Assembly (NCBI RefSeq): GCF_023856365.1
Contig: NC_064548.1
Location: forward strand, 2,050,501-2,114,500
Direction of reading: 5' to 3'
Length of the DNA stretch: 64,000 bases
Source: Brienomyrus brachyistius
Taxonomy: Eukaryota > Chordata > Actinopteri > Osteoglossiformes > Mormyridae
Part shown: positions 55,635 to 64,000 of the stretch, one piece after another
Layout of the letters: every line of letters begins with the position of its first letter
Position numbering within the stretch: position 1 is the stretch's first letter
Notes under the pieces: model-generated
What the model was told of the DNA's origin: nothing
What the model saw: the letters and a program-made list of their open reading frames with translations, nothing else
Databases searched by the model: none
Position numbers and translations under genes: made by a program

Positions 55635-56758
55635 CTTCCCCTTGTTTTACATTAGCCCTATCCTGTCCTCCCTGCACTGGCTACCAGTCAAATCTAGGAT
55701 TGACTACAAAATACTGCTATTAACCTACAAAGCTCTGAATGGCCTTGCACCACAATATCGTAATGATCTTCTGGTCCCTTACAACCCTTCTCGCCTGCTT
55801 CGATCACAAGGAGCAGGATATCTATTAGTTCCTAGAGTAGACAGGACTACGGCAGGCTGCAGAGCATTCTCTTACAGAGCTCCGCAGCTGTGGAATGGTC
55901 TCCCGGCGGATGTGCGGGATTCAGGCACACTCTCGCTATTCAAGTCTAGATTAAAAACACACTTGTATACTTTAGCGTATAGGAAACCTAGTTCTAGTTC
56001 CAGCTAGTCGCTCACTCCCAATTAGACTAACAGTATGAGGTGAAGAGCTGGGTGGGGATCGGTGTCCTTGGCTTTGGATAAACTGATGCGTCAGTGCTGT
56101 CACTCTAGCCTTACACTAGAGTGCTGATGTTCAGGGAGTCCCCATGCCTGTGTTCCCGCCTGTCTCTCCCTCTTTCTCATGCTGCTATAGCCAGATCTGC
56201 CGGAGCCTAGATGAATATTGCACTCAATCATTTTGCTTGCACTGCCTCTAGTTTCCTCAACTCTGGCTAATACACTATTTTCTTACTTCCTCCCCCACCC
56301 CAACTGGGGTGTGCTGCCTGGAGAACCATAACATCGAGGAATTTATGCTTCTGCTGCCTGCAAGACCACTACCTCCACTTCCGGCAACTACCCTCCAGCC
56401 TGCCTGCCCTTGGCTCATGGATGCCTCTCCTTCCTCCCCTGCTGCTGTGCCACTGTTGATCTTCCCCGTGCCTGCACCGGTCTGCCCCTGCATCGAGACT
56501 GAAATTTCAACCCCTGTATTAGCTTAAATTATATAATCTTGTTTTGTTTGACTCTTCTGCCGGCCCCTGGAGGATGGGCCCCCCCCTTTGGGTCTGGTTC
56601 CTCCCAAGGTTTCTTCCTCTTAGGGAGTTTTTCCTTGCCACCGTTGCCTTTGGCTTACTCACTGGGGGGTCTTTACGTGGCAGAAATGTAAAGCGCATTG
56701 AGACAATGTAATGTTGTGATAATGCGCTATATAAATAAAATTGCATTGCATTGCATTA
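55635..56758 (+). mobile_element. L2 LINE 3' fragment
   Basis: The ORF end at about 55651-56007 reads SSLHWLPVKSRIDYKILLLTYKALNGLAP... to AYRKPSSSSS, homologous to the end of the L2 at 4875-7200. A UTR follows with GCGCTATATAAATAAAATTG and (CATTG)n. 5'-truncated. Confidence 0.88.
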
Positions 56759-56853
56759 CATTGTTTTTGTTCCTGTTCTGCAGTCCCCACATCATGCCCC
56801 GGTTCTGGTTTTGTGATGAATTAGGCAGCATGAAAGATATTACAGTAAAGCTA

Positions 56854-58102
56854 CAGTGGAGATCAAAAGTTTGGGCACCCCAAGTAAAAATGTGTATTAG
56901 TGTGCATAAAGAAGGCAAGGAAAGATGGAAACATCCCCAAAAGCCATTAAAATGCAAATGAGACATTCTTATAATATGTAATCCACCGTTGATTTTGAGG
57001 TGTGTTTCGGATCATTATCCATTTGTAGAAGCCATCCTCTCTTTAACTTCAGCTTTTTCACAGATGGCATCAAGCTGGCATCCAAAATTTGCTGAAATTT
57101 TATTGAATCCATTTTTCCCTTTTACTCCTGAAATGTTCCCTGTTCCACTGGCTGCAATACAACCCCGAAGCATGATTGATCCACCCCCATGCTTAACAGT
57201 TGGACAGAGGTGCTTTTCATTAAACTCTGTGCCCTTTTTTCTCCAGACATACCTTTGCTCATTCCAGCCAAAAAGTTGAATTTTTACCTCATCGGTCCAC
57301 AGAACTTCGGGCTTGTCTATATGTTCTTTTGCGAACTTCAAATGCTGATTTTTGTGGTGTGGACGTAGAAGATGTTTTCTTCGGATGACTCTTCCATGTA
57401 GACCATATTTGTACAAGTATCTCTTTATAGTAGAGTGGTGTACCACAACTCCAGTGTCTGCCAGATCTTTCTGGAGGGATCGTGCAGTCAGTCGTGGTTC
57501 TTGATTTGCTGTTCTCACAATCCTGCGAGCTGTTCTGTCTGATATTTTTCTTGGTCTTCCAGTTCTTGCTTTAACTTCCACTGTTCCTGATGACTGCCAT
57601 TTCTTAATTACATTCCGAACAGAGGATATTGACATTTGAAAACGCTTTGCTATCTTCTTATAGCTTTCTCCTGCTTTGTGAGCTTCAACTATTTTCAGTT
57701 TCAGTGTTCTAGACAATTGCTTAGAAGAACCCATGGTGCTGATTGTTGTAGCAATGCCAGATGAGTCTGGGCATTTAAAACCTTTGAGATTGACAACACC
57801 TGGTCTTTCCACACAATGATTGTGAACAGTCCCTGACACTGTCAGGTCTCAGCTTTCCAGAGGGGGCAGTACAAGGTATTAACTCTGCAGGGTGCCCAAA
57901 CTTTTGCAGACACCATTATTTGGTTTTCTGTTATTTTGAAAGTGTAAATGAAGAAAATGAAATCCAACTTTTTTTGACATATTATAAGAATGTCTCATTT
58001 GCATTTTAATGGCTTTTGGGGATGTTTCCATCTTTCCTTGCCTTCTTTATGCACACTAATACACATTTTTACTTGGGGTGCCCAAACTTTCGATCTCCAC
58101 TG
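56854..58102 (-). mobile_element. Tc1/mariner element, internally deleted, in Gypsy pol
   Basis: TA at 56852-56853 and 58103-58104 flank 125-bp terminal inverted repeats starting CAGTGGAGATCAAAAGTTTGG (left) and ending CGATCTCCACTG (right). The transposase runs on the minus strand and lacks its catalytic C-terminus, giving a 1.25-kb derivative of an element that would be about 1.6 kb. Confidence 0.93.
57015..57734 (-). pseudogene. Tc1 transposase, C-terminally deleted
   Basis: The probable start is the ATG at 57734 (MGSSKQLSRTLKLK). Two helix-turn-helix units follow (YKKIAKRFQMSISSVRNVIKK and LTARSLQKDLADTGVVVHHS), separated by the GRPRKIS AT-hook-like linker. The catalytic domain begins at VLWTDEVKIQLFG with the first Asp and reaches GCIAASGTGN. 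The sequence then jumps to unrelated-looking codons: the part with QDN-type Asp and the Glu is deleted. The frame itself is open further upstream to 57839. Confidence 0.88.
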
Positions 58103-58419
58103 TACATGTTAAACCTGGTAGCAAGCCTGTGTTCCTGAAAGCGAGACCAGTGCTATATGCTATCAGGCCCAAGATAGAAGCTGGACCTGAACACCCTGGT
58201 CAAGAATGGAGTTTTGGAGCCTATGATGACAGGCGAGTGGGCTACACCAATTGTTCCAGCACACAAAGAAAAATGGGGAAATCTGGATCTGTGGGGACTT
58301 GTGAGGACCCTGTGCTGGCAGTAGAGCAATATCCACTCCCCCTAATTGATGAATTGTTTGTGGGACTGAGTCGGGGTTCAAAAATGCCAGACTTACTTAT
58401 AAATGTGTATAGAAGTACA

Positions 58420-58775
58420 TCCATCCATCCATCCATTTTCCAAGCCGCTTATCCTATTGGGTCGCGGGGGGTCTGGAGCCTGTCGCGGTGGCACGAGGCA
58501 GGGAACAACCCAGGATGGGGGGCCAGCCCATCGCAGGGCACACTCACACACCATTCACTCACACATGCACACCTATGGGCAATTTAGCGACTCCAATTAG
58601 CCTCAGCATGTTTTTGGACTGTGGGGGAAAACTGGAGTACCCGGAGGAAACCCCATGACGACATGGGGAGAACATGCAAACTCCACACACATGTGACCCA
58701 GGCGGAGACTCGAACCCGGGTCCCAGAGGTGTGAGGCAACAGTGCTAACCACTGCACCACCATGCCGCCCCCCGA
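58420..58775 (-). mobile_element. tRNA-derived SINE, full length, 11-bp TSD
   Basis: Flanked by ATAGAAGTACA on both sides (58409-58419 and 58776-58786). The tail (CCATCCATCC on plus) is at the left and the GGGCGGCATGGTGGTGC head at the right, with B box GGTTCGAGTCTCC. A short internal deletion around 58490 removes the CGGAAGCAATGGG block. Confidence 0.92.
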
Positions 58776-59095
58776 ATAGAAGTACAGTGATGTGAAATTC
58801 TAACCATCAACATGCATAAGGGGCTTTACAGGTACTGCCAATTGCCTTCTGGAATCATGTAAGCTCCAGCACTGTTTCAGCAAGCTATGGACCAGATTCT
58901 CAGCAGGTTGCCAGGAGTGTAGTGCTATCTGGATGATATCCTACGCACCGGAGCAAGTGGTGATGAACATCTATGTAAGTTGGATGCTGCTCTACAAATA
59001 CTGAAAGAATACAGCTTGAGTCCATAAGGAAAAATGTGTTTTTTCAACATTTGGTGGAATACCTGGGGCATGTGATTGATTTAATCTCCAAACCA

Positions 59096-59835
59096 ACCAC
59101 CAACTCCACATGACCATTTTCAGTCTACACACTGGTATACTATCTCTTGCTGCATCCCAATCGCAGAAGTGGGCTTTACTGTTGTCAGCATATTTGTACG
59201 ATTTAACAAAACAGTGGCATGTGGCATGCGCTCTAACAGAATTCAATAAACATGACGATATACCGCATTTATACAGATTACTAACTGTTGGTGTCACAAT
59301 CTCTCTCATTAATATTTTATGCTTACTGTATCAAATTGTGGGAATAAGTAAAGGTCTGTATAGTGCCAAAAATCTGGTGTCTGTTATCTAAAGCCCTACA
59401 ATGACATACAATATGTTGTCAAAATAAAATTAACTTAAATGAGACAGTCAGTTTGATTTTCTGGAGGAAAAAATAATCGTATAGATTAATCAAACCATTA
59501 GTGAAATAGTTGTTAAATGAATATATAGAAAAATAATCGTTAGTGGCAGCCCTAAATGCATCACGTACCTATATCTTTGATATTGCAATATAACACTTTT
59601 TTATCACATAAAAATTAATACTGGTGTTATCATGGACGGTATGATATGACACAACTCTAACTGGCTGAATTTAAATAATCTGATAGGAGATTCATGCAGC
59701 AGTGAAAAAAGGGGACAATGTGAAGAGTATTCCGTTCAGACTGCTTGCAATAAACAGGTGTGAGTTGACAGGGTTAAAATTTTGGATTTAGGACAAAGCT
59801 ATTAACTTTATATATTGATCTGCATCACTGTTTTT
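59096..59835. other. No gene; possible hAT relic end
   Basis: At 59395-59566 AAAGCCCTACAATG... and ...ATAATCGTTAGTGGCAGCCCTAA look like decayed hAT ends, without a clear duplication. Confidence 0.4.
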
Positions 59836-60147
59836 TGTAGTGTCGGCAGACTATGAATATCCTAGCATGCCATTGTAAATAGCCCCGGTGTGTAATTGTT
59901 GTTAGTGTTTGTTGTAACTGTGTAAATATTGTAAGTTGTATGTTGTCCAGTAGGTGGCAATGTTGTTTCTGTATATATTGAGTTAGAGTGTTAAGCGGAG
60001 ACGACCAAGAAGATCTCGCGATAGAGAGCACGTGTGAGAGCAAGAATTATTCATAGAAATGGATGTAGTTTTGGTGTTCTGAGTTAATTTGGGGAGACAA
60101 TAAAGAGTGCTGTGCTCATATCCAGCTGTCCCTATGAAGTTACTACA
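59836..60147 (+). mobile_element. LTR of a Gypsy-type element, followed by a PBS-like site
   Basis: 312 bp starting TGTAGTGTCGG and ending GTTACTACA (TGTAGT/ACTACA ends). AATAAAGAG near 60101 is the polyadenylation signal. Directly after it TAAATGGCGACGAGGATAAAG resembles the primer site of many Gypsy elements, which makes this a 5' LTR in plus orientation. The internal region is lost soon after. Confidence 0.7.
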
Positions 60148-60776
60148 TAAATGGCGACGAGGATAAAGCAAGTTGGAAGTTTAATAAAGGGATTTAAAGT
60201 ATGAACGTGTGAAGAAATATGAGCACCCACTGACCCACTATGGTGCTCTTGAGGACATCTCAGGCTGCATCTACACTGCTACAGTACAACATCATTTAAG
60301 AATGCGGACATTTCAGCTTTCATCTGCACTGCAAAAACTGAGACCTTTGAAAATGCTCTCTGAGCTATATACGGTACTTGTGAAAAATTAGTTTTAGCAT
60401 TGAAAATGGTGATGAAAATGCAAACTAATTGGTCCCAACTCATTACATGGCCCCACTAGTTATAACCTCTCAATGTCTGATTGCCTGGGGAATTTATCAG
60501 CATGTGTGCTAGACCATTCTTGGGATCTCACCTACCCATTCGACATAATCTTCCATTGCCAAAGTACAGTTATAATACTGAAGAACAGAAGTGCAAAAGA
60601 CGGTTAAAATTCTCGGATGTTGTGCTTGCCAAGCCTGAAATATCAAAGATGCCTCGGCTGCATTCTCAAAAATGAGAACAATCCCATGATTCATTGGTCC
60701 CAAGTTTGTGGACCGGTCATGCCGAGAACACAAGTATGCTCTTGGCATTCTTGGTACTGAGAAACACCCCTGGTCA
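60148..60776. other. No gene recognised
   Basis: Short truncated internal sequence of the preceding LTR element, then unassigned DNA. Confidence 0.4.
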
Positions 60777-60784
60777 CCTTACAC

Positions 60785-60928
60785 CTGGGGTGGGCAATTT
60801 TTTTGGTATAACCTTTATAACTTGATTGATAATCAACCTTTATAACTTTAATTAATAATCTAATTGGGAAGTTGCAACAAATTCCTGCATACCCAATGGC
60901 CCTTTCTGGATAAGATTGCCCACCCCTG
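60785..60928. mobile_element. hAT MITE, slightly diverged
   Basis: Ends CTGGGGTGGGCAA and TTGCCCACCCCTG. The flanking octamers CCTTACAC (60777-60784) and CCTTATAT (60929-60936) match at six of eight positions. Same family as 46059-46247. Confidence 0.8.
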
Positions 60929-60936
60929 CCTTATAT

Positions 60937-63338
60937 GGAAGTAAACTGTATTCCAGCATGGCAGATTTGGAGGAGCTGCTTTCAGTGGCACTTTCCCTGT
61001 TGCTGACCAGTATGACATATATAACTAAGTTACACAGTTTGACTGCTGCATATTTCCGCAAAAAGAAACTAATTTACCAGCCACTGTATCAATGCCCAAT
61101 ATAGAATATATGTGTATTTTTGCTCATTTTAGCATGGATGGAAATGCTCCTCGTAAAAATATGAAAATGCATGTGTAGATGGAGATTGTTTTTGTCTGAA
61201 GTGTGGACGAGTTACTATGATGAGATTGACATACGGTCAATTGTGAAATCTGCAAATTGTTTTTAAAATGAATTTTTTTCTAGTTTCAGGTCTAGGAATT
61301 TCTTAAGTTTTACTGGGATTTTTTTTTATCTATAAGCTCAATGAGGATAAAGTAATACTAGCACAATAGGATGCCGTACTTCCTCAGTGAAAACACAAGA
61401 TATGAGATACAAGATATGAGCCTTTTAGGTCAACTTCAGAAATGATCTATAACGTGATCATGGGTCTGATATGAATTGTGCACTTAGTGTAATTGTATCA
61501 CAATTTGGATTGCTGCTCCAATTGTTTTTATTATTCTTTTCAGAAATTGGTTTGTTTAGAATCAATTTAACTTCACACTTCAATAGTACTTTTATTTAAA
61601 AATACCATTTACAAGAAAAATCCACAAATATGCAAAAAAAAATAGACTATAGTAGAATTGATCTAGTTTCCGTCGTCAATTGAAAAAAGCAGTTGCTTGC
61701 AGTGGGGATAAAGAGGTGCTTGTGCTCCCTTTGTTATGTAGTACCAGATGCCGGTACTCACCTTGTTAATGAGTAACAGCAGATATTTCCACTTAAAGCA
61801 CTGGAAACAAGGAAGTTAATAACCAATATTTTATCTAATTTCATAATCAGTCAAATTAAGGATTATGTGAACATGTTTTTGTCATATTTAATTGGGTAAA
61901 TATGGAGAATCTCCTTGAGCGTTTGACAAACATCGAGCCGAGGCACTTCACACCAGTCATTTCCTCAGTGTATCTGACCTCCTTCTTCCTACTTACAGCT
62001 ACATGCTTGCGCAAGGTTCAGCTCTGCTTTATGCACAAAGCTGAGGGCACAGGCAATTATGAGAGGAATTGTTTTAATTTTTATACTTTACTGGTACGGT
62101 ATTCCTGTTTCAAAAGGTAAGTTTGCTACTTATTATACATGTTTGGTTTCTATACAATTTATAAATCTTTAGATAAAATGCCAAATTCGATATAAAATTA
62201 TTATGTTGGAATTGTATCTTCAGTAATGTTTCCATTCTAATTTTATGGTTTTTCCTGTTGCTGTATTCCTAGTACTAGGAATTACGTAATTTATAAATTG
62301 TAAAGGTGTTGTTTCCAATCTGCTCCATCATATGTTTTCGATAAAGACAGTGGCAGATCAGGTAGAAGGTACATTACTGAAAACAAAGTTTAAAATTGTA
62401 TCATTTGAAAATGTTTAATTCTAAATGTTTTCTTTTCTTCCTTTTGAAAAGATTTATGGAAAATTATAAAGTAGGCCTATGCTTAGCTTTCATAAATATA
62501 TTAGAAGTTACACTTCTATAGTCAATATTTCAAACCATAAAAGACAAATTAGTACCATGATAGAATTAAAGCAGGAAAAATGTATGTAATTTAAATATAC
62601 ATATAGCAACAAATCCTGGCTCACTAGTTTCCACTGTTAAGAAAAGCATTTTTAAAAGTAAGCGGTAAACTTTCATCTGAATTGAGATTTGTCTCATTTC
62701 TTGATGGTGAAACTAAGGAGGTTCATTTGTTTTAATGTTCAGTATCAGAATTGGCATTTAGTGATGCTAATGAGATCTAGAGTTTTATAGACATCTACTA
62801 CATTTAAAAAAAAAAATCATGGATACGATACACTTGTCAATCACACTGAAATTATTGAATATTTGTACATATTTAAGGTAATATTTCACCTCATGCTTTA
62901 CATACAAGTTTGCGACTCCTTGGAAAGTCGGTGACAGCCCTGAATTATAGGTTTTATGGCTAGCATATGGTTAACTGCATATGGAAGACAAAGCTAAACG
63001 CTGGACACATTCGCTATATTGAGCACCTGTGCTCTGAATGGAGTCTTTGTTATAAGATGAAAGAGTTTCATAAGACTTGCCAACTTTGTGAGCAGCAGTA
63101 TGGACTATGAAGAATAACCACTACACGATACTAAATTTTGAATAAGCAATTAATAAGCAAAATTCTGATTGACTTGATTTGATTTACTTGATAAGGCTAC
63201 ATATTCAAAATTTAAAGCAGTACTTTTTTATCAGAATATATATTGCATTATCATATACGTTTCAGTGCATTTTCTTCTTTTTAATAAGTTTATGACTGAT
63301 TGTCTTTCTTTTTTCTACTCTGTGTTTTATGGTGACAG
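60937..63338. other. Unannotated; presumed 5' region or intron of the CD2-like gene
   Basis: AT-rich, with no domain-bearing ORF. The signal-peptide exon expected upstream of 63339 was not found with confidence; it may lie before this window's readable part or be too short to recognise. Confidence 0.4.
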
Positions 63339-64000
63339 CCAGTGAAAAATGCACTTTTGCAGCTTTAGGAGATAATTTTACCATCCCACTGGAATACAAA
63401 GAACTCAGAGAAGATCATGAATTGATCTGGAAGAAAAATTCAGAAATAGTGCATAAAAGGAAGAAAAGCAGCGTCCAAAGAAATACAATACATGTAAACA
63501 AATACGGCTCCTTAGAGCTAATTGATCTGAAAATGACTGACTCAGCAAATTATTTAGCAGAGGTATATGACAAAGAAGGAAAATTCCTTATTATGGACAA
63601 GAAATGCCTTCAGGTCATTGGTGAGTAAATTACGAAACATAGCAAGTACATTCGTGTACACATACAATAGAGAACATTTCTGGTTGTGCCATGTCCAGAA
63701 AGTACAAATCCAGACCAAGATTTTGATTCAACCAACCAGCTGAGTACTCTGTAAATGTGACTCCTTATACACAACTAGGTGGTTGAAACAAAATCTTGGT
63801 CTGGATTTGTGATTTCTGGGCATGAACTTTCCACCTCTGAATTTCTATGTGTAGTATCAATATCACAAATATTGTCCTATAACTAAAACTATGGTTTGGT
63901 TGTGGAAAAAATAGTTTGGAATATAAATTGTGAATATAGCTTTATTAGATGCTAATTGGTAATTAATAATCATTTTCATTGCTTTTCAGAAAAAATTTTA
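63339..64000 (+). CDS. CD2-like Ig receptor gene, partial (IgV exon and start of next exon)
   Basis: The exon at 63339-63620 follows the acceptor GTGACAG and ends at the donor GTGAGT, with 282 bases, phase 1 at both ends. It reads ASEKCTFAALGDNFTIPLEY, then ELIWKKNSEIVHKRKK (core Trp in strand C), NKYGSLELIDLKMTDSANYLAEVYD (strands E-F) and KKCLQVI. This is a CD2-family V domain without the standard cysteine pair. A second acceptor, TTGCTTTTCAG, ends at 63989. The following AAAAAATTTTA continues in phase 1 as E-K-I-L, the expected start of the second Ig domain, and the window ends there. It is likely a T/NK-cell adhesion receptor (CD2 or a paralogue). Confidence 0.75.
63686..63835. mobile_element. 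Inverted-repeat MITE in CD2-like intron
   Basis: The left arm at about 63690-63737 (CATGTCCAGAAAGTACAAAT...) and right arm at about 63781-63823 are reverse complements around AAATCCAGACCAAGATTTTG with few mismatches. The loop is about 43 bp. Small non-autonomous DNA element; no duplication fixed. Confidence 0.7.

Larger units (their letters stand above)
56780..59095 (+). pseudogene. Ty3/Gypsy pol (RT) relic split by Tc1 and SINE
   Basis: Three pieces join. 56795-56853 reads CDELGSMKDITVKL. 58103-58419 reads HVKPGSKPVFLKARPV...AVEQYPLPLIDELFVGLSRGSK, typical Gypsy RT fingers. 58776-59095 reads TINMHKGLYRYCQLPSGIM, APALFQQAMDQILSRLPGV and CYLDDILRTG, the catalytic YLDD box, then YLGHVID. The first gap is a TA-flanked Tc1, the second a SINE with an 11-bp duplication. 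Stops and frameshifts abound. It resembles the Gypsy group annotated as K02A2.6-like in fish. Confidence 0.82.

Noticed and set aside
61902..62120. Candidate signal-peptide exon for the CD2-like gene
   Set aside because: The frame has a hydrophobic stretch only after about 20 polar residues and the donor phase does not clearly fit; no support.

Overview
This window looks like ray-finned fish (probably teleost) nuclear DNA. It is AT-rich and holds spliced immunoglobulin-superfamily exons with GT-AG borders. It is saturated with the mobile elements usual in fish genomes: Tc1/mariner, hAT, piggyBac, L2, CR1/Rex1-like, Rex3-like, an endonuclease-domain (REL) LINE, Ty3/Gypsy LTR elements, a class I-type endogenous retrovirus (ERV) and tRNA-derived SINEs. 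There is no bacterial-type gene organisation, no rRNA and no convincing functional tRNA. Two host genes can be supported. One is a minus-strand CD48/CD58/CD2-like receptor at 44770-47109: signal peptide, IgV, IgC2 and transmembrane exons, all phase 1. The other is the start of a plus-strand CD2-like receptor: an IgV exon at 63339-63620 and the first bases of the next exon at 63990. Together they suggest a CD2/SLAM-type receptor cluster.

Layout. 1-4000: an unclassified 0.8-kb repeat with a long terminal hairpin, a candidate solo LTR and a small inverted-repeat element. 4005-9356: a Tc1 split by an L2 LINE with a clean 6-bp target duplication, then a second Tc1 fragment of another family, a CR1-like 3' end and an inverted L2 tail. 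10722-12316: a nearly intact Tc1 with about 210-bp IR/DR ends and one frameshift. 12381-15823: three solo copies of one LTR family, one nested in a hAT MITE. 19868-23775: a REL-endonuclease LINE preceded head-to-tail by its own 3' end. 24096-27089: a hAT element with perfect 8-bp TSDs, a BED finger, a hATC domain and two introns. 28737-42118: CR1-like debris. One CR1 fragment was hit by an 8.66-kb ERV (30084-38747) and, separately, by a 2.6-kb piggyBac (39140-41743). 42300-43781: a SINE with a 12-bp TSD and the second copy of the 0.8-kb repeat. 44770-47109: the Ig receptor gene, with hAT MITEs in its first intron. 49022-50431: a Rex3-like LINE split by a solo LTR. 52142-53830: a 1.7-kb LTR element with a single proline-rich ORF. 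54525-60147: a layered region (an LTR, an L2 tail, Gypsy pol split by a Tc1 and a SINE, another LTR). 60937-64000: mostly unannotated sequence leading into the CD2-like gene.

The most interesting object is the ERV. It has a tRNA-Pro-type primer site, eight copies of a palindromic motif in its leader, and a UGA-CGG context at the gag stop with protease in frame behind it. A domain between protease and reverse transcriptase carries two H-V-[T/S]-L tetrads, the signature of 2H phosphoesterases. Its LTRs differ at only 3 of 523 positions although the coding region carries many lesions, which points to mobilisation in trans of an already defective copy. Boundaries supported by target duplications are exact. 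Others are approximate, and all family assignments come from reading the sequence without database searches.
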